Origin: Saprolegnia diclina VS20
Taxonomy: Eukaryota; Oomycota; Saprolegniomycetes; Saprolegniales; Saprolegniaceae
DNA: 64,000 nucleotides
Assembly (NCBI RefSeq): GCF_000281045.1
Contig: NW_008246071.1
Location: forward strand, 1,135,293 to 1,199,292
Reading direction: 5' to 3'
Shown here piece by piece: positions 1-11,743 of the stretch (its first letter is position 1; every line of letters starts with the position of its first letter). Below the pieces are notes generated by a model that searched no databases, had not been told where the DNA came from, and worked only from the letters and a program-made list of their open reading frames with translations. The position numbers and the translations under genes were made by a program.

Positions 1-49
1 GTACACGTCTCGATGCTCGAGGATATATATACGTTGCGAGAGATTACGA

Positions 50-2317
50 CTACGAGTAGATGATAGTGTCGCGCTTCGTCTTGGCGATGACGTTGCCCTT
101 CTCGTCGCGCGCGCCGGCGGGCGCCTTGGCCATCGCATGGTGCGCGAGCTCCTTTGGCACAGGCATCTCGCACGCCTCGAGGTACTGCTTGAGGTCGTAC
201 ATGATCTCCTCGTCCTGGTCTGTAAGGAACGAGATCGCGACACCTTCCTTGCCCGCGCGGCCGGTACGACCAATACGATGGCAGTAGTTTTGGATCTTGG
301 TCGGCACGTCGTAGTTGATGACGTGGGTGACATCCGGGATGTCGAGACCGCGCCCGGCCACGTCGGTCGCGACCAGCAAATCGTACGTGCCGTCGCGGAA
401 ACCCTTGAGCGAGTCCTCGCGCTGATCTTGGGACTTGCCACCGTGAAGAATCGTAGCGCGAAAGCCTTCCGAGCCAACGGCGCGGGCGACCGTGTCGCAC
501 TCCTTCTTGACGTTGACGAAAATGATGATCTTGGGCGCGTCAGTCTTGTCGCGCGACGCCCGAGGCGCACGAAGCACATCGCGGATCGTCTCCATGAGTT
601 TCGAGCGCTTCTTTCCGCCGGGCATGAACCACACTTGCTGGTCGATGCGCTTGTTCTTCCCGGACGTCTCGTCACCAATCTTGACGATCGACGGGTGGCG
701 CAAGAACGTCTTGGCGAGCCGCTCGACTTCCGGCGGCATGGTCGCACTGAACATCATCGTGACGCGGAACTTAAACTGGTTCTCGGCCACTTGGAGCTGC
801 TGCTCGAGCTCGTCTTCGTTCTCCGACTTGAGGAGGCCGCCCATGGTCTCGAGTACGTCCACGACTTGCTGCTCAAAGCCCATGTCGATCATACGATCGG
901 CTTCATCCAAAACGACGTAGTTGCACTGGTTGAGCACGAGGTACCGGTTTTCGATCACATCGTTGAGACGACCGGGTGTGCCAATGATAATGTCGATGCC
1001 TTCCCGGACCTTGAACGCCTGCTCTTCCTTGCTCTGCCCACCGACCACCGCCACGGTCTTGATCATGTGCGCGTTCTCGCCTTCACCGACGGTCGTGTAC
1101 TTTGCGAGCTTGATGGTTTCTTGCTCGATCTGCAGCGCAAGCTCGCGCGTCGGCGCCATGATGAGCGCCAACGGTCCTTCGTCGGCCGTCCGCGCAATCA
1201 TGTTGGCCGGCAGCTGGCAGAGGTACGCGATGATCGGGATCACAAACGCCGCTGTCTTACCCGAGCCCGTCTCGGCGATACCAATGATATCGCGACGCTC
1301 CAGGCCGACGGGAATACCTTGCATCTGGATCGGCGACGGCCGCTCGAAGCCCATCTCGGTGATGGCGCGGAAGAGCGGGGCCGGCAAGACCGCTTCGTTC
1401 CACTTGCGCAGCGGCCGGGGCGCGCGCCCGCCGCGCAGAATGATGTCGAAGTCTTCGCGAAAGATGCGCCAGTCGCGCTCCGACATGTCGAGAAGCGCCT
1501 TCTCACTCCAGTGCAAGGCGGCCGACTGGGCCAGCTTGACCGACTCGGCTTCGCGGTTGGCCTCGCGCTCCTGCATGCGCTGGAGCTCGCGTTCGCGCTC
1601 GCGCTGACGCCGCGCCACGAGCTCGGACGACATGCCGTTGGCCTCGTCGTCGGCCTTGAGCTCGAGCTGCCGCTTCCGCGTGAGCTCCGTGATAAAGTTG
1701 TTGCGCTTGCGCTGCTCGCGGAGGTCGACGCCCGCCATGTAGCCACGGCCAAAGAGGAGGTTCACTTCGCGCCGCTTGTACAGCGGGTTGAGTTCCGTCG
1801 ACGTGTCGTCGGTCGCGTCCCAATCGAACTGAAAGTTCTTTGCAAACTTCTCGCTCGCCTTGATGATCTTCTTCTTGGCGACCTTCTTGCCAAGGTACTG
1901 CTCCTTTAGCTGTGCGAGCTCCTTCTCCTGGTCCGTCAGAAGCGGCGTCGCGGCCTTGGCGTCCGGGCGGCGGTTGGACCGCGCGTCGTGCTTGACGCGC
2001 TCCGAATCGCGGTGGCGGTCGAGCGATGTCTCATCAAACTTGGAGTACTTGCTCGCCGACGGCATTGGCGTTGTGGATGCGACCGCAGGCGCTGTCTTGG
2101 TGCGCTGCTGCTGGAGGCGGGCCAAAGCCGCGGCCTCGCGCTCGGCTTTGGTCATGAACTTGGGCTTCTTCGCCTCCGCTTCGAGCGCCTTCTGCTTCGC
2201 CGCGTACTTCTCCTCGGCGACGCGCGCAATGCGGGCGACGCGCTCCTTCTCGCGGCTGATCGCTTCCATCTCCTGGGTCAGGTCCATGCCCTCGTCCGTC
2301 ATCGTTGTCGGGTCCAT
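50..2317 (-). CDS. PRP28: DEAD-box RNA helicase, PRP28/DDX23 type
   Basis: ATP-dependent RNA helicase of the U5 snRNP, which unwinds the U1 snRNA/5' splice-site duplex during spliceosome activation. The single exon gives 755 residues from the ATG at 2317. The frame is open further upstream to 2440, but that extension is poor sequence and MDPTT begins the natural charged N-terminus. Residues 1-300 are a Lys/Glu/Arg-rich coiled-coil extension, as in PRP28/DDX23. The helicase core then shows the Q motif (GFERPSPIQ), Walker A (AETGSGKT), PTRELA, DEAD (VLDEADRM), SAT, the RGLD motif and HRIGRTGR. The C-terminal tail (KTKRDTIIYS) resembles the end of DDX23. It is divergent from the porin gene, with about 300 bp between starts. 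Family assignment is firm; the exact start is less so. Confidence 0.93.
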   Translation of the reverse strand: MDPTTMTDEGMDLTQEMEAISREKERVARIARVAEEKYAAKQKALEAEAKKPKFMTKAEREAAALARLQQQRTKTAPAVASTTPMPSASKYSKFDETSLDRHRDSERVKHDARSNRRPDAKAATPLLTDQEKELAQLKEQYLGKKVAKKKIIKASEKFAKNFQFDWDATDDTSTELNPLYKRREVNLLFGRGYMAGVDLREQRKRNNFITELTRKRQLELKADDEANGMSSELVARRQRERERELQRMQEREANREAESVKLAQSAALHWSEKALLDMSERDWRIFREDFDIILRGGRAPRPLRKWNEAVLPAPLFRAITEMGFERPSPIQMQGIPVGLERRDIIGIAETGSGKTAAFVIPIIAYLCQLPANMIARTADEGPLALIMAPTRELALQIEQETIKLAKYTTVGEGENAHMIKTVAVVGGQSKEEQAFKVREGIDIIIGTPGRLNDVIENRYLVLNQCNYVVLDEADRMIDMGFEQQVVDVLETMGGLLKSENEDELEQQLQVAENQFKFRVTMMFSATMPPEVERLAKTFLRHPSIVKIGDETSGKNKRIDQQVWFMPGGKKRSKLMETIRDVLRAPRASRDKTDAPKIIIFVNVKKECDTVARAVGSEGFRATILHGGKSQDQREDSLKGFRDGTYDLLVATDVAGRGLDIPDVTHVINYDVPTKIQNYCHRIGRTGRAGKEGVAISFLTDQDEEIMYDLKQYLEACEMPVPKELAHHAMAKAPAGARDEKGNVIAKTKRDTIIYS

Positions 2318-2620
2318 CGGCGCCTCCACAAACAAAACAACACGTGTGAAATACACACGTTTCCCACCACTCGGCAAGCTATTAACACCCAACTTATCTC
2401 CACCAACCTCATGCAGCGGCAAGCGCCTTTTCACTGTCACCCTCGTTGCAATAGTCCACGACGATGTCGTTAATCTTTCAATGCCAGTGCGGCATCAGCA
2501 TAATTGGCGTACGCTACGGCCGGTAGTGGGTCAGTAGTGCCATTCCTTATGTTGCGTGATTTTAGATTAGATACAGGACCTTGGTGTGGGGCCACGTCGG
2601 GGCATTTTCCCACATCAACG

Positions 2621-3577
2621 ATGGAGTTCCTCAGTGATCTCCTCGACTCGTCGAGGGTCTCGCCCGCGCCGTGGGCTGAGCCGGCGCCGGGCGCCGACAA
2701 GTACGAGCACGTGCGCTCGTGCACGGCGAACGCGCGGCTCTTTCCGCAGACGCTGCTCTCGGGCCTCTCGCTCCAGCTGCGCAGTCCGTCGCAGCAGTTC
2801 CAAGTGCACACGACCATGGCACGCAGTGGGATCCTCACGTCGTCCTTGAGTCAACGCATGTACGCGGCGAGCGGCGACTCGGAGGTGTTCGCGCTCCTCG
2901 CGCTGCACAGCCAACACCGTCTCTCGCTCTGCGCGGAGCTCGCGCTGCCACGCGTCGGCACGTTCACGTTGTCGGCGCTCGAGTGCGGCCAGAAGGCCGT
3001 GGGCACGCCGCCGAACGCCAAGGTCGGCTTCAAGGGCATCTACGACGTGGCTGCGATCAAGAGTCATGTCGAATTTGCTGTCGACGTCGCCAACGGCCCT
3101 ACGGTGGAAGGCGGCATCGTGCTTGGCACGCCCGAGCTCTGCGTCGGCGTCGGCGGCAAGTACAACACTGGTATCGAGTCCACGGACGGCCGCAGCACGG
3201 GCCAGAAGCTTGAGGGCTGGAGCTTAATCGGGCAGTACAAGGCGAAGGACGGTTCGTGGCGGTCGACCGCCAGTCTCCGCGAGCACGGCTCCGTGTTGCG
3301 CTGGAACCTCAAGCAGCAAGTGAATTCGGCGCTCGCAATGGCCACCGAAATCGAATACCAAAAGCGCCGGAACGTTGTGGTCATGCACAGCCAAGGCGAA
3401 TATGAGCTCTCGGCAAGGGAGAGTCTCTTTGGCACGCTCGACTCGGAGGCCAAGGTGGGTCTCGCCTACCGCTGCCGCCTCTCGCCCCTCGTCCAAGTCG
3501 CCGTCTCGGGCCGTGTCAACACGCTACAGCTCGAGACCGACTCGCACCAAGTCGGCGTCTCGATTCAACTCGGATAA
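2621..3577 (+). CDS. Mitochondrial outer-membrane porin (VDAC-like)
   Basis: Probable 19-strand beta-barrel of the Porin-3 family, passing metabolites across the mitochondrial outer membrane. One exon, 318 residues from the ATG at 2621. The frame stays open to 2504, but the first residues after 2621 match a normal soluble N-terminus. The body alternates polar and hydrophobic residues throughout with no long hydrophobic helix, as expected for a barrel. The end resembles the last strands of VDAC: VSGRVNTLQLETDSHQVGVS followed by IQLG, the place of the usual HKVGLGLE. It is slightly longer than animal VDAC (about 283 residues). Tom40 belongs to the same fold and is the main alternative, but the C-terminus fits VDAC better. 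Confidence 0.75.
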   Translation: MEFLSDLLDSSRVSPAPWAEPAPGADKYEHVRSCTANARLFPQTLLSGLSLQLRSPSQQFQVHTTMARSGILTSSLSQRMYAASGDSEVFALLALHSQHRLSLCAELALPRVGTFTLSALECGQKAVGTPPNAKVGFKGIYDVAAIKSHVEFAVDVANGPTVEGGIVLGTPELCVGVGGKYNTGIESTDGRSTGQKLEGWSLIGQYKAKDGSWRSTASLREHGSVLRWNLKQQVNSALAMATEIEYQKRRNVVVMHSQGEYELSARESLFGTLDSEAKVGLAYRCRLSPLVQVAVSGRVNTLQLETDSHQVGVSIQLG

Positions 3578-4198
3578 TGATCAACGTCGTAACCCATACA
3601 GTGTATCCCATACAGTGTTGTACACGATTGCAGCAGTACTAGGAAGTGTCGGACAATCTTCTTGCCGAGAAAAATCAACTGCTGGCGACTTGGCTTGTCA
3701 CAGCACAAAGAGACCCTCCGCTGAACCGCTATTCTATGATAAATAGGGGAATCGACACGTATTATGCGAAGAAATATGTTGGACAAACTTGGTCCATTGT
3801 CCTGTGAGCAAGCTCGCAGCGACAAGGTACGTGATGCCGAGATACCGGAATAGACAACGTACCTTGGCTGTAGGGATAATTCCAGGGTCCTTGCGCGACC
3901 AATGACTCGGTGAGTGGGGTCCACCTCGGGATATATCTCACCGTACACAGCTCACTCCCAACGACCTAGTGCTGGTGCCGACTCCCACGCATTCAGGCGC
4001 AGCGCTACGTATGCGAAGCCTTTGTAATACGAAGATAACGCGGAACATGTTCATATATAAATCGAGTCGCGGCTACGGACATCGTGACCACCGTACTAAA
4101 CACAATCCGTTATATCCTAACGAGGTCTAAAGTTGGCCCGTCTCATGAGTCTAATTTTACGCACTACGTCCAAGGAACAGACGGGACAACACTCGAAG
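3578..4198. other. Intergenic region, nothing recognised
   Basis: About 620 bases between the porin stop and the first membrane-protein paralogue. Short open frames exist on both strands but none resembles a protein family or joins to one. It presumably holds the porin 3' end and the promoter of the downstream gene. Confidence 0.5.
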
Positions 4199-7100
4199 AT
4201 GGCGGCCTGCTTCTCGAGCAGCAGCCTTCCGTGCACCAAGGCCGACTGGCCGGCGTGCGGCTACGCGTTCGTCAGCGACGCGCCGTTCGCCGTCCTGAGT
4301 GTTTTCTGGCTCGGCTACGGTCTCGCTCACCTTCGCCGCCTTGGCTCGGCCGGCTCGTTCTTGCACTTTGACGTCGACGCCATCCACGACCCGGTCGCGC
4401 AAGGTGATTCGAGTCCAGACACATTGAAGTTTACAGATCGGGATTGGTAGGCATAGCGATTGCGCTGGCGCAGCGTAAGTCGGGTTCTCATCGACGCATC
4501 CAGCTGCAGCGGTACTTGAAGCTGCTCGGCATGTGGGCCGAGTGGCCGTCGTACACGTACACGCCGCTTGCGATTGGGCTCAAAGCCACGGGCGCCAACG
4601 GCCTCGTGAACCCCAACCTCTTTACCTTCAACGTCTACAGCGAGGTGACCCTCCTTTTTCTTATGCTGGGACTCGGGAATGTGGGATGTAGGTACTCAAC
4701 ATCACGGCGGCAGTTCTCAGCGGCAGCCTCCTTCTGCTCCTCCGGCACTGGCGACGCGTTCAGCGTACACATTCATTTGTACGATTCCGGTACTGATATG
4801 GCGTAGACGAGCCCCTCTTGCGCCGGTTTGGGTACCCGCTCGTGTTTGATGTGCTCTACATTCCGCTCATTTCAACGTGTACACGGCTCGCAACGTGCCC
4901 CGCGGGGTACGTGCACTTGTCGCTTCCGGGCGGCGCGACGTGCGACTGCCTCGACCGCTTTGGCATCTTTTGGGTACTGCATTTCCAAATTTCCATTTTC
5001 CGGCCATGAAATATCGTGTGTTTTTAGAGCGTTGGGTTTGTGGGCTTTTTGCTCTTGTACAGCAGCGCGCTCCATTACAAAATGTACATTGAGCCGACGG
5101 GGACGACGATGGAATTTCGCTTTCAGCGCGGGTTCCAAGTCATCATGGTCATGGCCCGCACACGTACGATATTTTGTGCCTAATATTTCGAAAGCGTGAT
5201 ATGATTTCATTCGTCTAGTCAATCCGCTCATGTCGATGCGCGCCAACGACAGCGACTTGAAGCAAACCTCTGCGATTCCCGTGGTGGCCATGATCGTGTT
5301 TCTCGCGTGCGTGCTGTTTCTCCTCGTGTATTCGTACAAAACGCAACCCGTACATGACCATATTTGTGCGATTTCAAGTCCCAAAATGACAAATTTCGTG
5401 TTTTTTAGTGCATTGGCAGCGGCCGCATCCCCAACAACATTCGCGTGCTCTCGTTTGCGAGCTCGCTCTACACTGCGTGCAGTGTTCTGTGCGTCCTGGC
5501 CGAGAACGGCGACGACAATGCGCTCTACTGGAGCCTACTGCCGCTTCCACTCGTGTGGCTCACCGCCTGGAAAATCAACGGGCGCCGCGCGACGCAATAC
5601 CACATTCCTCATCTCACCATACTGGAGCTCCTCCAAATGCCATCCCCCCAAAGCAAGCTCGTGGGAACGATTGCAGCTCTGCATGTGGACGCAGCCAAAG
5701 TCCGACATCGCGACCACGACGCCATCATATCGCAGCTCCTCAAGATCGCCAAGCTAGCACGGTCCGGCGAGCTCCTTTGCCGTGCGTATGCCATTCGAAT
5801 ACTGTGGTTTTGCCACATTGAGGTGCTCGATCGACTGCACGCCTTATTTGCTAAGTATTGTCGTAGAATTTTCGAAAAACCAAAACTTGCGTGGGCGAGT
5901 TAACGCCCGAGACCGCCGTGCCCTCCAAGCTCTGGTGCAAAGACCGGGCGATCCCGATGCGACTCGCCAAGGCCAAGTCCACCACGTCCTTCTTTCCGCT
6001 TCAGGACCCGACCGCGTCGTCCCGGAAGCGTGTCAAGATCCACCGTGTCTCGACCATCAGTCTGTTGCGATTCTATCGATTTTTGTATCAACTTGATATT
6101 GTTGCGTAGCGATCCCGACAAAGGTCGACGACGAGCCCGAGGAGCCTACCACAGCATCGGCCCAGAGCCCTCGGAAATGGTTCATCGGGGGGTCCCATCG
6201 ATCGTCCAAGCACAGCTACCGGGTCTCCACGCTAAAGACCGCACCGACCGAAGCCTACCATGTTGTATGCATTCGTGATAAACACTGGATCTCGCGCGTC
6301 GAGGAGCCGGCCGCTGCACACTTCCACTGCGTCAGTTTGTACCACATGGCGCTCGAGGCGCTCGCGCAGAGCTGTGCGCAGAGCGACGTGCGCGCGATGC
6401 ACCAGGTGGCGCGTTTGCTTCTCGAGTGGTACAACGCACGGTACCTTCGCCTCAACGGTACGATCCTCACGCACATGCTCTCGACGTTGTGTGCGACGAA
6501 TGACGTCAAGCTCGTGACCGACGCGACGTTGACCTTGCTCAAGGTCTTTGGCGACGGCGTTGTGCCCTACGACCTCTGGCTTCGCAATGCGTCCTATCTC
6601 AATCACTTTCTCCTGGTCTTCCAGCAGCCGTACGCGCCAACGATTCTCCGAGCCGCGACGCTCCTACAGCATGTTTTGGCGCTCGGCGAGGCGGACGAGA
6701 AAACGAACCTCTTTCAGCTCCTGACGCCCGAGTCGATGCGCTTGATTCACGCCGCGCTCTACAAATGGCACGACGACTACGCTATCAGCGAGCGCCTCGA
6801 GGCGATCTGTGACAGCTTGTACAACATTGAGCTGCACATGCACGCGCACCGGCTGCAGGAGCAGCTGCGGCGCAAGTCGCTGGCGCAGACCAAGATAAAC
6901 ACGAATGTGCTTTCGTGGGTCCAGCAGCAGCACAAGGCAATGGTCACCGCCATCCACCGGTCCGCCGAGTCGATGGTCACTGCTGTCTCGATGCGGATCG
7001 CGCAAAGCGTGCGCGAGTTTCGCAGCTCGGGGTCCTCGATTCTCTCGCGCCGGTCGCATATGTCGCACCGGTCGGTCCGACTCAAAAGCGCCAACTTGTC

Positions 7101-7887
7101 GTTGATTCGTTCTTCGTCTCGCCGGTCAAGTCTGCTCACGGGGACGTCGAGCTTTTCGCAGCTCCCGCTTCCGGTGCCGTCGCACCGCTCGACGGGACGG
7201 TTTCAGTCGTCGACGGGCGCGTCGTTCAAGGAGCCCGCCGACTCGATCCCGTCGGCACACGAGAGCAATCTAGCGTCCACAAACAGCCGCATCAACTCGC
7301 AGCAAACCTTGCGCGATGTCGAACCGCGACACGCTTTTCTCGAGGATGGGGCGAAAATAGTGATTGCGACCGAATCGGCCGACGTTGTCCCGTTCCACGC
7401 CCCCGAAACCGAGGGGCCGCCCCCCGAGGCCCCGCCAATGCCACGTCCAAAACGGATGCCGGCCCGCACGCAACGGCTTGCGACGGCGCAGCCATTTGTG
7501 TTTGTGACCGTCGCACTCTTGAGTGAGCTGGATCGGCGGCAGTCGCTTCGCGCCCAGTTCCAAGAGCTTTTGTGGGAAGCCAAGGAAGGGTACGAGATGG
7601 CCGTGCAGCACCCGACCAACGCCGAGTGGTTTGCCGCTCAATTGCGCCAGTCGCCAGTCGCAGGCAGTCCGCAAAAGCGTCGGCAGCGACATGGCAACCA
7701 TGATATTTTGGACAAGTTTTCCAGAGTTCTCGAGCTCTACACGTTTGCCGAGAACTGTGCGATGGAAGATTTCGTCCATTCCGGTTTGGACATTCGTCTG
7801 CGCGCTTTCTTTGACGACCACGTCGCACCTTTTTGCGCGCTTGTCGCACCCGCCTCGACCAAGACAACGTCGCGCTGGTGGTCTTAA
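4199..7887 (+). CDS. Tandem multi-pass membrane protein, paralogue A
   Basis: Not recognised as a known family. Nine exons join cleanly: 4199-4403, 4451-4644, 4692-4764, 4807-4973, 5028-5163, 5219-5349, 5409-5822, 5867-6044 (or to 6059), 6110-7887, giving about 1091 residues. The first 440 residues hold roughly seven hydrophobic segments (exons 1, 3, 4, 5, 6 and two in exon 7). Exon 4 has a Cys-rich loop (TCPAG, CDCLD). Residues 440-1091 are soluble, with helical repeats of the type LLTPES and LAQSC and a basic Ser/Arg-rich linker. Motifs shared with paralogues B and C include DWPACGY, HDPVAQG, VMART, TQPCIGSG, PNNIR, AYAIRILWF and KHWI. The start is set by alignment of all three N-termini. 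The coding call is strong because reading frame and exon lengths are conserved; the function is unknown. Confidence 0.85.
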
Positions 7888-7967
7888 CACGAGTGTGGTC
7901 CTGTAGACAGGCAACGTAATCGAAGGTTATTTTAGTCGAGGAAAACGCCTTTTTAGTTGAACGTGGC

Positions 7968-10900
7968 ATGGAGCTGCACTGCGAATGGGCCGGCAGCAAT
8001 GGCTCGGGATGCCACAAGGCGGACTGGCCTGCGTGTGGCTACGACTGGCTCGCTGGCGTCCCCGTCAGCGCTCTCTGGCTCGTGTGGCTTTTCTACGGCG
8101 GCACGCGCCTCCTTCAGACACTCAATGGCTTTCACTTTGATGCTGCAACGATCCACGACCCAATTGCACAAGGTACAACTATTGTCTCTGGAAAGAGGGG
8201 TAAGCCACGAACCAGGCATGGCGATCGCGCTCTCGCAGCGCAAGTCCGAGTCCCGGCGTCGGCCCCGCTTCCAGCGCTACGTGAAGCTCTGCGCCATGTG
8301 GGCCGAGTGGCCGTCGTTCACATATACACCGCTCACGATCGCCTTGAAAGCGACGGGGGCCGAAAGCTACGTGAGCCCGCTCGCCTTGTCGTTCAACTTG
8401 CCGACCGAGGTAATTATTGAGTTACTTTTTGTTGGTCAAGACGAAAGCGCAGGCGTGGAACCTCGGTGTTGTCGTCTTTTGCGGCAGTGTCGTGCTTGTG
8501 CTGCGCATTGGCGCATCGTCGCGCAATCGTAATATTGTCTTTTGTCCTGTAGACACTAACCGATGACTAGAGACCAAGTGGCTGCGACGTTATGCGTACC
8601 CACTGGTGTTTGACATGTTGTACATCCCGCTCGTTTCGACGCTAGTCCGGCTCGGAACGTGTCCGACCGAGTTTTCGCACGTCGCGTTGCCCAACGGCGC
8701 CACGTGCGACTGCATCGACGCCTTTGGTATCTTTTGGGTACGCTATTGAACTATCCATTTCGTTTTGGATAGTATATGGGATAGGCGGCGGGGCTGACGG
8801 GCTTTTTTGTGTTGTATGCATCTGCGCTCTACTATAAGATGCACATTGAGCCTTTGGCGACCACGATGGAATTCCGGTTCCAGCCCAGTTTTCAGATCAT
8901 CATGGTCATGGCGCGGACCCGTACGTCGTCTGATTCGGACTCTTTATCTGACATGGTGTTCACCACAATTTACGGGATCTAGTCAACCCAATCGTATCGA
9001 TGCTCGTGAGCGACTTGGACTTGCGCGCCAGACGCGTCATCGCGCTCTTGATGGGGCTAGGGTTTCTGAGCTGTTTTGTGCTACTGCTGGTATACACGTA
9101 CAAAACGCAGCCGGTAAATAACCGATACGACACAACTAGTATAACTGTATTGGTCTAGTGCATTGGCAGCGGCCTCATGCCCAACAACATTCGATTTCTG
9201 TCGTTCTCTAGCGCCGGCTACACGTCCCTCGTCGTCCTCGTCGTTCTTGTCGCCAACGCCGACATGACGGCATTGTACTTTGCGCTGACGCCCCTGCCGC
9301 TTCTCTGGGTGCTCGCATGGCGCCTCAATACACGCCGCGCACTGCACTACCACATTCCGCAGCAGTCGATTCTCGACTTGCTCTGCGAACCGTCGCCGCA
9401 AGCCAAAACGGTAGGCGCGATCGCGGCCTTGTACATCGACGCGACCAAACTGCACCCGCTCGAGCTCGACGCTATTCTGGTGCAGCTCACGCGTCTCGCC
9501 AAGCGATCGCGCACGAAAGAGCTCCTCTGCCGCGCCTATGCCATCCGGATTTTATGGTTTGCCCATATCAAGGTGATGTCGCTATGCCTCGTCATTTACG
9601 ATCATTTGTTATTGCAGAATTTCCGAAAACAAAAGCTGTGCATTGGGGAAACTCAGGAAGACGCTGTCGTGCCGCCCAAATTCTGGTTCAAGGACCTCGC
9701 GAATCCAAACCGAGCGCAGTGGACAAGCAAGGTCATGGCGAGTAGTAGCGGGCTTTCAGCCGTCGCTGACTCACTTGCCGCCAGCAAAAAACGCGTCAAG
9801 CTCCATCGTGTCGATCATGTCCTTAGTAGGCACTTTGAGTCATATCGCTCAACTGTGCTGATATACCTCTCGGTAGCGGTGGCCGTCGCCGATGACCGCG
9901 CCAAGGCACCTGCGACAGCGTTCCCAACGTCAGGCTCCCGCCGGAGCACCGTTGGCCGACTCCAACAATTGCTTGCACCGAGCAGCAGCCGCATGTACCG
10001 GGTCTCGGTCGTCGCAGCCGCGTCGACGCAGTTTGAGGTTGTCGGCATCCGCGACAAGCACTGGATCTCACTCATCGAGGCACCAAGCGACGCAGTTCAA
10101 GAAGCACGGTCGCTCTACAACGACGCGCAGGAGCTCCTCGCGCAGAGCTGCGCCGCAAGCGACCACCGTGCAATGACGGAGATTTCACTGTTTTTACTTC
10201 AATGGTACCGGTCGCGGTACCTCAAGCCGAGCAAGACGATCTATGCGCACTTGCTTGCGACGCTGGCCGGCTCGAACGACCGCAAGTTTGCCATGGACGC
10301 CACCTACACGCTCTACAAGCTGCACCTCGACGGGGTTCTTCCCAACGACTTTTGGCTCCGGAACGTCTCGCACCTCAACACATTTCTGACGGTATTAAGC
10401 CACGCGAGCGCACCCACCGTCTACTACGCAACACACGTGCTCAACCTCGTGCTGGAGGTGGCCGAGACCGAGTCCAAAGTCAACTTGTTTGTCCTCTTGA
10501 CGCCCGAGTCGATAGCGAGCATCCAGACAACGTTCAAGAAGTGGCACGACGAGTACCAACTCAGCGCCGCGTTGGAGGATACGTGCACGCGCCTCTACAA
10601 CATGGAGGTAGCCCAGCGGCTCTTGCAGCAGGCGCGCCGCCCGAGCAAGCGCCGGCGCAGCTCGCTCATCGAGTGGGTCACCCAGCAGCGTAAAGCGCTG
10701 AAGAAGACGATCGCACACATCATCATACCGTCCAAAGAGAGCGTCCGGACGCGGCGATCGACGGTGGACCTCCGCAAGATGCCAGCTATGGTGCAAAACG
10801 CGGCGCGGTACGGCAGCATGCCATTAATGGCGCGTCAGCCACTAGTGCTGCAAATCAACCGAAGTATTGCGTCGCACGGGTCTGACGTCATGCATCCGGA

Positions 10901-11392
10901 CAATGATAGCGAGGGCTTGACGCCACCGGCTACCAACACCGACGACGACAATGTGAGAGCAACCAAAGGAGACGCGTGCAACCCACCAATCGAACGCCCG
11001 GCGCCGGTGGAGCCTACGGAGTACGGTCGGCTCTTGCAAAACCCGGACGAGCTCATCTTTGTGACGCGGCCGATCCTGGACGAGATTCACCGCCGACGCA
11101 CGCTTCGGCGGGCACTTGAGCTCGATTTGGCGCGAGCATTTGATATCGTCGAAGAGGCGGTGACGGCCCATGACGTGGCCGTCGCACTCGCCAACGCTGC
11201 GCCTAGTTATGCGAACGCTACACGAGCGGAAAAGGGTGTGCGCTTCGCGGCTTTGTTGAAAGCGGCATTGACGCCGACTTGCGCGCCTTCTTCAAGACGC
11301 ACGTTGCGCCGCGCTTGGCGGCGATGGTCGAGCCAAGCCGGCGAGAACGGCGGATCGTGCTCCCGTGGAGTAGAAAAGGCCCCAAGATATAA
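7968..11392 (+). CDS. Tandem multi-pass membrane protein, paralogue B
   Basis: Second of three tandem paralogues, starting only 80 bp after the stop of A. Exons: 7968-8172, 8216-8409, 8453-8528, 8571-8737, 8785-8920, 8983-9113, 9159-9572, 9618-9807, 9877-11159, 11207-11392; about 993 residues. Exons 1, 2, 4, 5, 6 and 7 have exactly the same lengths as in A (205, 194, 167, 136, 131, 414 nt), with identical phases. It has the same membrane-plus-soluble layout. The long open frame seems to run to 11411, but that end does not resemble A or C. Removing a 47-nt GT...CTAG intron (11160-11206) restores the shared C-terminal motif (FVESGIDADLRAFF, then THVAP) and a stop at 11392. Function unknown. Confidence 0.83.
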
Positions 11393-11743
11393 GCTACGAA
11401 GCAACAACTAGAAGTGTCAGGGCTGACACGTCTCGATCTCTCGGATCCGCAACATGATGACTTGTAAGTCTAGTATTTACTATTCACGTTACCTCTTGGG
11501 AAGTCGTCGGCCACGTGGGAAACAGCAAGCATTGGACGCCAGCTTGTACAAATGAAAAGGGATGGCGACGGATCACTAGACCTGGGCTTAAACGGCATCC
11601 GGCGTCCAAGACTTGCGCTTGGTGCACTGCGGGCACGCTGCCATAAGCTTCTCCAACCTATATTCGTCGATGGCTAACTGTACTGCCGCCCAACTAAAAA
11701 TACACGGGCTTGTCCAGACAGGCAGACATATCGGCAGTTGGGA
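11393..11743. other. Intergenic spacer between paralogues B and C
   Basis: About 350 bases with no convincing coding potential. A short minus-strand frame crosses it but is the shadow of exon 1 of paralogue C. It presumably contains the promoter of C. Confidence 0.5.

Noticed and set aside
137-1909. Long plus-strand open frame of 590 codons opposite the PRP28 helicase
   Set aside because: It is the antisense shadow of a clear DEAD-box gene; GC-rich third positions keep the opposite frame open. No family motifs.
11207-11411. Apparent frameshift/pseudogenisation of paralogue B at its C-terminus
   Set aside because: A 47-nt intron with standard local borders restores the shared C-terminal motif, so no frameshift is needed.
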